A stretch of DNA of 64,000 nucleotides from Pseudomonas viridiflava (GTDB lineage: Bacteria > Pseudomonadota > Gammaproteobacteria > Pseudomonadales > Pseudomonadaceae), in NCBI RefSeq assembly GCF_900590885.1, contig NZ_UUON01000048.1, forward strand, positions 186,001 to 250,000. The letters run 5' to 3'. Position numbers and translations under genes: made by a program. The notes under the pieces are model-generated. The model was not told where the DNA came from, made no database searches, and was given only the letters and a program-made list of their open reading frames with translations. Position 1 is the first letter of the stretch. Each line of letters begins with the position of its first letter. This document shows, piece by piece, positions 1 through 7,429 of this stretch.

Positions 1-453
1 TAGCGCGGCCTTAACCGTTTGTCGGCGGACCTCATCACGGTTGCCGGTGAAGTGCGCAAGCTCGGCCGTCACCTCGTCGCCAACGCCGAAAGCAAGCCAC
101 ACGGTGCCCACCGGTTTGTCCGGCGAACCGCCATCCGGACCGGCTACACCGCTGACCGCCACGGCAAAGTGCGCCAGGCTTTTTTCCTGCGCGCCACGCA
201 CCATCGCCTCCACCACTTCCTGGCTGACAGCGCCGACCTTGGCGAACAACCCCTCCGGCACATTCAACTGGCGGGTCTTCTGCCGATTGGAATAGGTGAC
301 ATACCCCGCCTCGAACCAGGCCGAACTCCCTGGAATCCGCGTGATTGCTTCGGCAATACCGCCGCCGGTACAGGATTCGGCAGTGGTGACGTGAGCGTTA
401 AGCACCTGTAGACGGCGGCCCAGATCAGCGGCAAGTTGAGTGATTTCCTTCAC
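1..453 (-). CDS. cinA: CinA C-terminal family protein (nicotinamide-nucleotide amidase), partial
   Basis: CinA C-terminal domain proteins deamidate nicotinamide mononucleotide in pyridine nucleotide salvage. Reading leftwards from a GTG at 451-453 gives KEITQLAADLGRRLQ, then the family signature TTAESCTGGGIAEAIT and later VSGVAGPDGGSPDKPVGTVW, all typical of PncC/CinA-C. The frame is open to the window edge, so the C-terminus is missing. An N-terminal molybdopterin-binding domain is absent, as is normal for the short Pseudomonas form. It marks the right-hand chromosomal border of the tailocin locus, which in fluorescens-group strains lies between mutS and cinA. The start is the first in-frame GTG; no other good start was seen. 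Confidence 0.93.
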   Translation of the reverse strand, partial: MKEITQLAADLGRRLQVLNAHVTTAESCTGGGIAEAITRIPGSSAWFEAGYVTYSNRQKTRQLNVPEGLFAKVGAVSQEVVEAMVRGAQEKSLAHFAVAVSGVAGPDGGSPDKPVGTVWLAFGVGDEVTAELAHFTGNRDEVRRQTVKAAL

Positions 454-534
454 GGTCGTCTCCAGACGTGGGCAGGGGTTCGCCTACCCTACAGGAGCAA
501 AACGCACACGCAAGCGCCAGACTGGAACAAGATG

Positions 535-1014
535 CTAACGGGCGACGGCACGCACGTAGGCCTGGCACGCACGCAATGCGATCAGTCCGTCGTCGCCGGC
601 ATCGGTGATGCCGATAATTCGCTGAGCATGCGCCGGGTCAAGTCGGGCTCGCGCGGCTGCATGAACCACGCTGCCGGTGGCGGTAGCGGTTGGCATTGGG
701 CAGCCGCCGGCGGGGTCGAGAAGGACTGACAACCGCACATCGGTAGTAGCCAGCCGGTCACGCAGAGCAGCCTGATGACGTTGGGCATCTTTCAACTCCC
801 GAGTGTGTTGTTGATCGCTGGCGCTGAGCTGTTGCTCCAGGGCCAGCCGTTTGTCCTGCTCGACCTGCTGTTGATGCAAGGCCAGCTGGCGTTGCTCGCT
901 CAGCGCTTGCGCCTGCAGGGCCGATTGCCGCTCAAGCTGCGCGCCATAGCGCCAGGCCTGCACCTGCCAGGTCACGGCCATGAGCAGGCATACCGCGATC
1001 ACGTGGTAACGCAT
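535..1014 (-). CDS. Rz-like inner-membrane spanin
   Basis: Spanins join inner and outer membranes in the last step of lysis. The product of about 159 residues starts MRYHVIAVCLLMAVTW, a single N-terminal membrane anchor. A long Gln/Glu/Leu-rich coiled coil follows (about residues 25-95), then a small C-terminal domain. The ATG at 1014 has a GAAGG ribosome site and overlaps the endolysin stop by 16 nt; a GTG eight codons upstream is possible but less likely. A second reading frame inside this gene encodes the Rz1 partner, the classic nested Rz/Rz1 layout. It is the last tailocin gene before cinA. Confidence 0.85.
   Translation of the reverse strand: MRYHVIAVCLLMAVTWQVQAWRYGAQLERQSALQAQALSEQRQLALHQQQVEQDKRLALEQQLSASDQQHTRELKDAQRHQAALRDRLATTDVRLSVLLDPAGGCPMPTATATGSVVHAAARARLDPAHAQRIIGITDAGDDGLIALRACQAYVRAVAR
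582..788 (-). CDS. Rz1-like outer-membrane lipoprotein spanin, nested in Rz
   Basis: This 68-codon frame lies wholly inside the Rz gene in another frame. It begins MPNVIRLLCVTGWLLPMCGC, a lipoprotein signal peptide with a Cys suited to lipidation (most likely the Cys after MCG). A short Pro-rich mature part follows (PPAAAQCQPLPPPAAW), as expected of o-spanins. Known Rz1 proteins are small proline-rich lipoproteins encoded inside or overlapping Rz, so architecture rather than homology carries this call. The partner is the Rz-like protein at 535-1014; together they would bridge the periplasm. Confidence 0.82.
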   Translation of the reverse strand: MPNVIRLLCVTGWLLPMCGCQSFSTPPAAAQCQPLPPPAAWFMQPREPDLTRRMLSELSASPMPATTD

Positions 1015-1559
1015 AACACCGCCTTCGCCCGCGCCCACAAGCGCAAGCGCTCTTCCAGGCCATTGAGCCCGCCGTTGATACGCCGCGTAATGCGGGTGAA
1101 CTCGTCGTTGTCCGCCAGCTCATTCAGGCCGTTGCTTTGCCAGAACCAGGCAGCAGATTCCGCTGCCCATTGCGGTTGCTCCAGCAGTTCGGGCTGGTGC
1201 AGCAGGCGATCGTCACCAAACAACGCCTGGCTGCAGGCCAGGTAGTTGCGACGCCCGGTAATCTGGATCAGCCCCCTGCCCCGGTACCGCTGCCCGTCGC
1301 CGTCGGCTTCGGGGCTGTTGCCCAGGCGGGCGGCCAGGGTGCCGGTGTCGTATTTGCTCAGGTATTGATCGCTGCCCAGTTCGCGGACGTAGCGCAGTTC
1401 GCCGGATTCATGGGCGATTTGGGCGAGGAAGGCGGCGGTGCGTATTGGGGTGTTGATCGCGTACCGAACGAACGCCGCATTTAGCGCGGTCAAAAAAATG
1501 CCCGCTCTAAGGCGGGCGCCAGGCATGATTTGAAGCAGTTGCGGCAGCGTTATTAGCAT
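999..1559 (-). CDS. GH19-family endolysin (chitinase-like lysozyme)
   Basis: The protein is a 186-residue muramidase that degrades peptidoglycan once the holin opens the inner membrane. The GH19 fold is recognisable from INTPIRTAAFLAQIAHESGE, where the Glu of AHESGE is the expected general acid, and from YRGRGLIQITGRRNY. There is no signal peptide, so export depends on the holin. It is flanked by gene D upstream and Rz/Rz1 downstream and overlaps Rz by 16 nt. Codons 15-23 contain a GC-rich hairpin followed by seven T's on the coding strand, listed separately because it looks like an intrinsic terminator inside the gene. Confidence 0.93.
   Translation of the reverse strand: MLITLPQLLQIMPGARLRAGIFLTALNAAFVRYAINTPIRTAAFLAQIAHESGELRYVRELGSDQYLSKYDTGTLAARLGNSPEADGDGQRYRGRGLIQITGRRNYLACSQALFGDDRLLHQPELLEQPQWAAESAAWFWQSNGLNELADNDEFTRITRRINGGLNGLEERLRLWARAKAVLCVTT
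1492..1517 (-). terminator. Terminator-like hairpin inside the endolysin coding sequence
   Basis: On the minus strand GCCCGC-CTTAGA-GCGGGC forms a 6-bp all-GC stem with a 6-nt loop, followed after two bases by seven T's (complement of 1492-1498). It lies about 15 codons into the endolysin gene. It may be a coding coincidence, since the encoded ARLRAGIFLTA fits the GH19 N-terminus. Confidence 0.35.
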
Positions 1560-1580
1560 GGGTCTTACTCTTGAAAGTGT

Positions 1581-2591
1581 TTACGCCGACAACCCACCCG
1601 CCGTAATCGTGCTGCGATAGCCCGTCACCGGGTCGCCAACATGAACCACTTGCGTCATCGACCATTGCCCCTGCATGTATGACGGCCACGTCTCATCGAG
1701 CAGCAGCAGCCCTTCGGCCGCCAGCAGCGGGTTGCCTGGGCAATCGATCACCAGCTTCAACCCTTCGCGCCCCACGCGGCGAAGTTCTCCTTCGGCCACG
1801 GTGCGGGCTTCGGCTTCATTCTGGCAGCGTTGGCGCAGGGTTTTGAACGGCGCAATCCCGACCTGGACGACACGCTGCTTGCAGGCTGCGGCATCCCACC
1901 AGGTGACACGACTGCCCATGTATTTCGAACGGGATTTTTCGTCAAGCGTGGCGGTGATAAAGGCTTGGTCGCCGGGGCGATTGTCCTGGGTCACGGACAA
2001 CTGCACCGCCGGCAATAGCTTGTCGGTAAGCGACTTGACCTTGCCGGCTTCCGCCAGCACATACAGCTCGTTGTAGGGCTTGGTGACCGCGTTGTAGCGC
2101 AGGGCGAGGCGGGTGATGAACGCCATGTCACTTTCATTGGACTGGTCGATATGCGCGATCTCTATCCCGTCCAGCGCCGGCGCCACACGCGGCGAAAAAC
2201 CGTGACGGCTGACCAGTTGGCGAAACAATGCCCCCAGGGTAGTGGGCCCATAGCTGGCGGATCGGCGCTGACGATAGCCGCTGGCGTCCACCATGCTGAA
2301 GGGCGCCGCAGTGGCCACAATCATCAAGCGCATGGGAAACAACACCGGGGTTCGCTGGCTGACAACAAACTCGCCCTTCTCCACCAAACCCGATTCCTGA
2401 TATCCGACGCGCAAACCGATCTTGCCACTCAAGCTGGGCAAGCCCTCCAGCCCTTCGATATTGAGGGTCAGCTCCAGCCGGTCGGCTTGAATGCCCGTAG
2501 CATCGGTGTGGCTCCAGCGCATCAGGCGTTGATTGAGCAGCGCCGCGTTGGCGCCGTAAAACTCCACGATAGGCGTAAATCCCTGTGCCAT
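1581..2591 (-). CDS. Phage late control D family protein (tail hub, P2 gpD-like)
   Basis: At 336 residues this matches the gpD/VgrG-N-type hub that links the tail tube to the baseplate spike. Supporting features are the start MAQGFTPIVEFYGANAALLN, the internal LSGKIGLRVGYQESGLVEKG and the C-terminal MTQVVHVGDPVTGYRSTI, typical of this family. AGGAGG lies just upstream of the ATG. The neighbours are X upstream and endolysin downstream, the usual P2-like order U-X-D. It acts in the assembled tail, not in regulation, despite the historical family name. Confidence 0.93.
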   Translation of the reverse strand: MAQGFTPIVEFYGANAALLNQRLMRWSHTDATGIQADRLELTLNIEGLEGLPSLSGKIGLRVGYQESGLVEKGEFVVSQRTPVLFPMRLMIVATAAPFSMVDASGYRQRRSASYGPTTLGALFRQLVSRHGFSPRVAPALDGIEIAHIDQSNESDMAFITRLALRYNAVTKPYNELYVLAEAGKVKSLTDKLLPAVQLSVTQDNRPGDQAFITATLDEKSRSKYMGSRVTWWDAAACKQRVVQVGIAPFKTLRQRCQNEAEARTVAEGELRRVGREGLKLVIDCPGNPLLAAEGLLLLDETWPSYMQGQWSMTQVVHVGDPVTGYRSTITAGGLSA

Positions 2592-2600
2592 GCCGCCTCC

Positions 2601-2813
2601 TTAATCCCAGGCCAAAACGGGTTTCACGGCACTCGGCCGCGCTTGCAGCTCAGGCACGATCACCCACACACCGGCCGGCAGCACCGCGCCATATTCGGCA
2701 AGCGCTGGATTCAGCCCCCAGAGGGTTTCCTCCGCTACGTCATCGCAACGCCCGAGCTCGCGGTAGAGCAGCAGGTTGACCGAATCACCGGCAATACTTC
2801 GCACTCTACGCAT
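2601..2813 (-). CDS. Tail protein X (P2 gpX-like, LysM-type)
   Basis: A small tail protein of 70 residues. I place the start at the ATG at 2813 (MRRVRSIAGDSVNLLLY), because it overlaps the stop of gene U in the compact arrangement AATGCGTAG; a longer reading to 2834 would run further into U. The pattern SIAGDSVNLL, then WGLNPALAEYGAVLPAGVWV and IVPEL is a LysM-like repeat as in P2 gpX. It stands between U and D, as in P2. Confidence 0.9.
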   Translation of the reverse strand: MRRVRSIAGDSVNLLLYRELGRCDDVAEETLWGLNPALAEYGAVLPAGVWVIVPELQARPSAVKPVLAWD

Positions 2814-3192
2814 TGGCAAACTCCTCCAGTTCAAGGCTCCAGCTCATGACCATGGCGGTGCCGTCATCGATCACGTTGCTTTGCGTTTCCACCACCGAAT
2901 TGATCCGCCACAAGCCCCAGTTACGGCCGACACCATCGACCAGAGGCAGTGGTGCCCGTCTGTTTTGTAAGGCGCGCAATTCGTCCAGGCGTTGCATGCC
3001 AGTGCCGTACATCGCCGTGCCGGTGAACGTGAGTTTTTCCAGCTTCTGCCCGCTCTGCCGTGATTGGGACTTGCTGGCGATAATCGCCAGGTCAGTCCAT
3101 CCACCGTCACTGTTGCGGACCAGCGAGGCATAGGCAAACCCTCGGGACAAGCCAAAAACAAAGTCGCCCAATACCATTTGTTGTCGCATCAA
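2806..3192 (-). CDS. Tail protein U (P2 gpU-like)
   Basis: A 128-residue protein of the gpU family, needed to complete contractile tails. It starts MMRQQMVLGDFVFGLSRGFA and contains LTFTGTAMYGTGMQRLDELR, GRNWGLWRINSV and the C-terminal MSWSLELEEF, all characteristic. The start ATGATG overlaps the tape-measure stop by 4 nt, indicating translational coupling. It is followed by X with a further overlap. Confidence 0.92.
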   Translation of the reverse strand: MMRQQMVLGDFVFGLSRGFAYASLVRNSDGGWTDLAIIASKSQSRQSGQKLEKLTFTGTAMYGTGMQRLDELRALQNRRAPLPLVDGVGRNWGLWRINSVVETQSNVIDDGTAMVMSWSLELEEFANA

Positions 3193-4607
3193 TCACCTCC
3201 TGAAGGATCGGTCAGTGCCGCGTTGCGCCGGAGCCCCAGAGTGTCGGTGACCATCGGCATGCATTGAAATTGCAGGGCCTGGATCACCTGGTTGACGACC
3301 TGTTGCGAGTCCGCCGGGTTGACGCCGGTGATCTGGATGCTTGGGGCGAGAGTGACTTGCACGTTATCCGTGCGGGCATTGTTGAGCTGCTTGCTCACGG
3401 CGTTGGGCGCGGGCAGGAGATCACTTGATCCGAACAATTTTTCACCTAGCCATGAGCCTGCTTCACTGCCCAGCAAGCCGCCGATTGCGCCGCCGACAGC
3501 GGTACCGACACCTGGAAAGATCAGGGTGCCGACGGCTGCACCCGCTGAGGCGCCCGCCCATGCACCGCCGGCGGTGCTGAGGCCAGAACCGATGGCTTTG
3601 GCGTCGCCGTTGCGCACGCCTTGGACGACATCCATGGCTGTGTCGACATATTTCATCGGGCCAAGGCGGCGGGCACCGGCGGACTCCAGTTTGCCCAACA
3701 CACCCGACAACCCCTGCGCCAGGCCTTTGCTCGTACCACGAGCCGAGGCGCGGGCAGGCGTAGGCGCAGCCGAGGAGGCAAACCCATTACCGGGAAGACG
3801 AGCCGAGGCGTGGCTCACCCGGCTGCTGTCGAACGGCAGCGGCGGCACGCCCATGGCATTGAGTAGTGGCGCTGCCGGTGCATTACGTTGGGGTTTAAGA
3901 TCTGCTGATTTTCTGACTACGCTGGATTTGACCACGCGTGTTCTTGATTGGCGGGTCTTGTTACGTCTGCCTGTGGGTCGCGCTTTGCCTTCGCTCCTGA
4001 CGGTCTCACCGATATTCTCGGGTAACTGCGCCGTCACCGTCCCCAGTGAACCACGGATATCGGCAGGCAGCGCTCCCGTGCAGCAACACTCCGTACCTTT
4101 GTTACCGGCCTTGGCTTTATCGTCCTTAAGCCATTTAGCCGCAGTTGGAAACTTGTCGGCCACCGCATCGAGGGCCTTGCCTGAAACTCGCTCCTTGGCC
4201 GTATCCCATAAACTGGTGAGCACTTCCTTGCCGACTAACTTAACGGCATCCTTCCCCATCTCCTGGGCCTTGTCGCTCCAAGGCTTTTCCTGATCGCTTC
4301 CCGAGGTTCCAGCGCCGACATCGGCCGTCTTGGTTGCCAGCGTTTTTCCAGCGAGGGGCAACGTGCTGTTGAGCGTCTCCAGCGTCTCGCGCAGCCGCAC
4401 TTGCTCTTGGGCCAAGGCGTTGATATCCACACTGAGCGTGACCAGCGCAGAGCGCAGTTCCAACTGCGGCTGCGATGCAGCCTCCAGACTTACAGGTGCC
4501 ACGGCGCTTGTGGAAAACGGTGTCAGCACATTGCCGAGATCCGCCTCGCCAACCATCCAGCGATAGTCTTCCTGAGCTTGCCTGAGCCCATATTGAGTCT
4601 CTTGCAT
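3189..4607 (-). CDS. Tail tape measure protein
   Basis: The tape measure protein sets tail length and is 472 residues here, short as usual for R-type tailocins compared with P2 gpT. The N-terminal 100 residues are helical (LRSALVTLSVDINALAQEQV). A low-complexity basic linker follows, then a Gly/Ala-rich hydrophobic stretch (AGASAGAAVGTLIFPGVG, then AVGGAIGGLLGSEAGSWLG) near residues 355-395, as in tape measures. It lies 6 nt after the end of the frameshifted chaperone extension and before U, exactly the expected position. The middle is poorly conserved, so the call rests on position, length and the hydrophobic segment. Confidence 0.88.
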   Translation of the reverse strand: MQETQYGLRQAQEDYRWMVGEADLGNVLTPFSTSAVAPVSLEAASQPQLELRSALVTLSVDINALAQEQVRLRETLETLNSTLPLAGKTLATKTADVGAGTSGSDQEKPWSDKAQEMGKDAVKLVGKEVLTSLWDTAKERVSGKALDAVADKFPTAAKWLKDDKAKAGNKGTECCCTGALPADIRGSLGTVTAQLPENIGETVRSEGKARPTGRRNKTRQSRTRVVKSSVVRKSADLKPQRNAPAAPLLNAMGVPPLPFDSSRVSHASARLPGNGFASSAAPTPARASARGTSKGLAQGLSGVLGKLESAGARRLGPMKYVDTAMDVVQGVRNGDAKAIGSGLSTAGGAWAGASAGAAVGTLIFPGVGTAVGGAIGGLLGSEAGSWLGEKLFGSSDLLPAPNAVSKQLNNARTDNVQVTLAPSIQITGVNPADSQQVVNQVIQALQFQCMPMVTDTLGLRRNAALTDPSGGD

Positions 4608-4613
4608 CCCGCT

Positions 4614-5308
4614 CTACTCCTGTTTAACGCCAAGGCGAGTGATCGCGATGTCGTAGCGGCGCAATGCTTTTGCGGCGTCCCAGTCGAGGATCTCCGCTTC
4701 ATTTACCCGGTAAACCAGCGGCACCACATCGAGGATCACGTCGACGTCGCGTTGCGAAAGAAGGCCGCCGGTTGATTTAAAAAATCGTCGATGCGCTCCT
4801 GCAGCGCGGTCCAGTCGGGCACGGTGAGGCCGGCGAGGTCGGGGATCATCAGGCCGGTGCAGTGGGCGGTGATGAACTCGGCGCGCTCTTTGTTGGTGGC
4901 GAGTTTTTTCATCACTTTGGTGGCGCGCAGGGCGGGCATTTCCAGCGGCAGTTCGGTGTGGCTGCGGCCGGCCGCGTCGAGGGGCAGCAACAGTTGCACG
5001 GGCTGGTCGTGGGCGGGGTGCTGGGGTTCGCCGAGGAAGAATGAGGTAGGACGCGTCGACATCTCATGTACGTACTGGGCGATGGTTACGTAGTCCGGGC
5101 GCTTGAGTTGGTCGAGTTCTTTTTCCGACAGGCCGGTGGCGAGTTTCGCCAGCTCAAAGAACTGGTCGTCCTCGTCTTCACCGGCCCGGGCCAGCGCGTC
5201 TTTTTGCGCGGCGTAGTACAGCGGTTTGAGTTGCACCTGCTCGATCGCAACGCCGGTGTCGGCGGTGATCGGGGACAGCAGGCGGTGCAGCGGCGGCATC
5301 CAGGCCAT
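4614..5308 (-). CDS. Tail assembly chaperone, -1 frameshift product (gpE+E'-like)
   Basis: Contractile and flexible tails usually make two chaperone forms from one gene by -1 frameshifting. Here the zero frame reads GAT TTT TTA AAT, giving the canonical slippery heptamer T-TTT-TTA (complement of 4778-4784). Slipping back one base leads into an open frame starting KSTGGLLSQRDVDVILD and ending RYDIAITRLGVKQE, stopping at 4614-4616. That adds 54 residues to 177 zero-frame residues, a 231-residue product ending 6 nt before the tape-measure ATG. The extension has no start codon or ribosome site of its own, which supports frameshifting over a separate gene. Confidence 0.88.
4736..5308 (-). CDS. Tail assembly chaperone, unshifted product (gpE-like)
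   Basis: A 190-residue protein located between the tail tube and tape-measure genes, where tail assembly chaperones lie. It begins MAWMPPLHRLLSPITADTGV and contains LPLDAAGRSHTELPLEMPAL, typical of the Mu gp41/P2 gpE type of chaperone. The last 13 codons follow the slippery heptamer and would be replaced in the shifted product. It acts on the tape measure protein during tail assembly and is not part of the finished particle. Confidence 0.85.
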   Translation of the reverse strand: MAWMPPLHRLLSPITADTGVAIEQVQLKPLYYAAQKDALARAGEDEDDQFFELAKLATGLSEKELDQLKRPDYVTIAQYVHEMSTRPTSFFLGEPQHPAHDQPVQLLLPLDAAGRSHTELPLEMPALRATKVMKKLATNKERAEFITAHCTGLMIPDLAGLTVPDWTALQERIDDFLNQPAAFFRNATST

Positions 5309-5377
5309 GGGGCAATTCCTTGTATAACGTTTGAAAAGCGTCGCAGTGTTCCGGTGCGAACGCGGTCAGGGTGGGCG

Positions 5378-5457
5378 CTGGCTTGCCTGCGATTGCATCA
5401 ACTCGGTGACACTGACAAACCGAGTCGCCTGCATCGCGGGCAAGCCCGGCTCCCACA
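5378..5457. repeat. REP palindrome pair (REPIN-like) inside the tailocin operon
   Basis: Two inverted REP cores face each other: GGCTTGCCTGCGAT on the left and ATCGCGGGCAAGCC on the right, with an inner inverted ACTCGGT/AACCGAGT. The whole can fold into one long imperfect hairpin. It fills most of the 181-nt gap between the chaperone and tail-tube genes. Confidence 0.8.
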
Positions 5458-5489
5458 TTGACTGTGCCCACTTCAGAACACGGTTGCTC

Positions 5490-5996
5490 TTAGGGCATCA
5501 GCACCGCGCGGCGGGCATCGCCGAGGATGTCGACGCCGTTGAGCACGAACTTTTGGGTGCGTACGTCGATGTCGATCACCGCAATACCGTTTTCCTGACG
5601 CTTGTAAGTGCGGCAGGACAGGTCCAGCGTGGTGAGCGCCTTCTCGCCCATCTTCACTTTCCCTTCCTCCAGGGATTTGAGCTTGCCGCCGACGGTGTGG
5701 TAGGTGAAATACGTCTTGCCGTCCTGGTCCTGCCCGGCTTCACGCACGTTCAGCAGGATGTCGTCGCCCAGGCGCACGCCCAGGGCCAGCATGACTTCAG
5801 CGCCGGCGCCTTGCAGGATCAGCTTGGCGCTCAGCACCTTGCCGCTCTTGGCCATTTCCTCGGCAATAAAGCGCCCGCCGGACATGGCCTCCATGTCGAA
5901 CTCGATTTTCGGCGGATTGAATTCCTCCACGGTCGCCGACAACGGCAGGCCTTGAAGGGTGGCCGCGATGGCCTGTCTGACTCGGTTGGTAAACAT
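5490..5996 (-). CDS. Major tail tube protein (P2 gpFII-like)
   Basis: The inner tube subunit, 168 residues, of the gpFII family. Recognisable parts are LQGLPLSATVEEFNPPKIEF, DMEAMSGGRFIAEE and LTTLDLSCRTYKRQENG. It begins with an ATG that overlaps the sheath stop by one base (TAATG), so sheath and tube are translationally coupled, as suits two proteins needed in similar copy number. It polymerises around the tape measure; the gap after it holds the REP pair. Confidence 0.95.
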   Translation of the reverse strand: MFTNRVRQAIAATLQGLPLSATVEEFNPPKIEFDMEAMSGGRFIAEEMAKSGKVLSAKLILQGAGAEVMLALGVRLGDDILLNVREAGQDQDGKTYFTYHTVGGKLKSLEEGKVKMGEKALTTLDLSCRTYKRQENGIAVIDIDVRTQKFVLNGVDILGDARRAVLMP

Positions 5997-7162
5997 TAGA
6001 GAACGTCCTCCAGGAACTGCTCGATAATTTCGTCACGGGCGTTGAGTTGATAAATCATGTGTTCGTTTGGCGCGTAGCGGCCGTAGTCGATGACGATGTA
6101 CCAGGTGCCGTTCTTGTACTTCTCGACACTGTTCAATTCCGGGTGCAGGTACACACTGCCGCCGGGGATGGTTTCGTCGGCGACCAGGGTTTGCAGCCAG
6201 TCGTTGATGCGCTTGACCTCCTGGTCCATGAAGGATTTGGTGAGGTTCTTGGCCATGGCTTTCTGGCCGGCCTTGACCAGCTTGCGGCTGATGGCGTCTT
6301 CCAGGCCGACATAGCTGATGAACTTGCCGGTGATGGAACGGTTACCCAGCAGCGAAAAACCGCCGAGGATGGTGCGCGCGTAGTAGCTCACGCCGTAGCG
6401 GTTGAGCAGGTCGCCTTCGGTGGAGGTGTCGAGGATGTTGTACTCAACCACGCGGGAAACGTCCTCGGCGAACGTCACCTGATTACCCGGGCTTTCCCAC
6501 TGCTTGACCTTGGCCAAGGCGGCGATGGCCAGGGACGATGGCGACAGGAACACGTTTTTCTTCGCCGCCTTGGAGTACACCGACGGCATGTTGTGCACCA
6601 GCAGGCAGCGGTCGAAACCGAGGTCGGCACCGCCCAGCTCGCCGCTGTAGGTCACTTGGTCGGCGACGCTTGCATCTTTGCCATCCAACACCACACGGGC
6701 CTTGATGCGTTTGCCGAAGGCGGCGAATTCGCCGGCCACCGCTTTGACGCCGGTGAAGCCCGGCGCGCCGATGATGGTCAGGTCTTCCGGCACACTGGCC
6801 AGCGCCGCCAGGCCCAACTTGCGGCCGGTGATCGGCTCATCGCCACCGATCACATTATTGACGGTGTCCGCCGGGGTCGCGCCCTCTTCCACGATCACCA
6901 CGTAGACAGGCACTTTCACCACTTTGAGGATCTGGTACACCGCATGGAACAGCGTGCCGGTCTCGGCACCGGTCGGGTCCAGCAGTGCCTGGGTGGTGAA
7001 GCTGTTGATGCGAAACGGCGCGTTTTTCGGGATCGACGCATGGGCATTCGGCGCAGTGCCGACCAGGCCGATCACGTTGTCCCCCAGGCCACCCATGGCC
7101 TCGGGGGATTCAGTGGTATTCACGGTGATGCCGTTGTGCTCGAAGTTCAAAACCTCAGCCAT
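5996..7162 (-). CDS. Contractile tail sheath protein (P2 gpFI-like)
   Basis: The 388-residue sheath subunit starts MAEVLNFEHNGITVNTTESP. It contains DNVIGLVGTAPNAHASIPKN, ILGGFSLLGNRSITGKFISY with GLEDAISRKLVKAGQKAM, and NDWLQTLVADETIPGGSVYL, all diagnostic of the P2/pyocin R2 sheath family. A sheath gene is the proof that this tail is contractile (R-type) rather than flexible (F-type). It directly follows the small 63-codon gene and overlaps the tube gene. Confidence 0.96.
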   Translation of the reverse strand: MAEVLNFEHNGITVNTTESPEAMGGLGDNVIGLVGTAPNAHASIPKNAPFRINSFTTQALLDPTGAETGTLFHAVYQILKVVKVPVYVVIVEEGATPADTVNNVIGGDEPITGRKLGLAALASVPEDLTIIGAPGFTGVKAVAGEFAAFGKRIKARVVLDGKDASVADQVTYSGELGGADLGFDRCLLVHNMPSVYSKAAKKNVFLSPSSLAIAALAKVKQWESPGNQVTFAEDVSRVVEYNILDTSTEGDLLNRYGVSYYARTILGGFSLLGNRSITGKFISYVGLEDAISRKLVKAGQKAMAKNLTKSFMDQEVKRINDWLQTLVADETIPGGSVYLHPELNSVEKYKNGTWYIVIDYGRYAPNEHMIYQLNARDEIIEQFLEDVL

Positions 7163-7164
7163 GG

Positions 7165-7356
7165 TTAGTCAGCCTTCTTGGTGGTGGCCTTTTTGGCCGG
7201 GGTGGAGTTGAGGACGCTGGTGAGTTCCAGGCGGCCGGCGGTGCGCAGGGCGCAGGCTTCGACGTCCAGCAGGTCCAGTTGCTGGCCGGCGGAGGACCAA
7301 TGGCCGGCGCCGGTGGGGAATGGGATGAGGACGGTGTAGGTTTGGCGGGTGGGCAT
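7165..7356 (-). CDS. Small conserved tailocin protein, function unknown
   Basis: A 63-residue protein ending 2 nt before the sheath start. It reads MPTRQTYTVLIPFPTGAGHW, then SAGQQLDLLDVEACALRTAG and a Lys/Ala-rich tail (PAKKATTKKAD). Small proteins directly upstream of sheath genes are common in Mu- and P2-like tails but their role is mostly unknown. The pattern of a short beta start followed by L-x-x-x-A-x-x-L-x-x-x-G is seen in several small phage proteins; I cannot name a family with certainty. Position in the operon makes it very likely a real gene. Confidence 0.75.
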   Translation of the reverse strand: MPTRQTYTVLIPFPTGAGHWSSAGQQLDLLDVEACALRTAGRLELTSVLNSTPAKKATTKKAD

Positions 7357-7403
7357 GTGGGTAAACTCCAGGCGAAAAAAAACCGCTCAAGGCGGCAGGT
7401 ATG

Positions 7404-7429
7404 AAAACGCCCCGGCGGTGCGGGGCGTT
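7404..7429 (-). terminator. Intrinsic terminator after the tail fibre chaperone
   Basis: A 9-bp stem AACGCCCCG/CGGGGCGTT (7406-7414 with 7421-7429) with a 6-nt loop, followed on the minus strand by TTTT. The stop codon of the fibre chaperone lies within the stem. Sheath and later genes would need read-through or an internal promoter. Confidence 0.6.
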
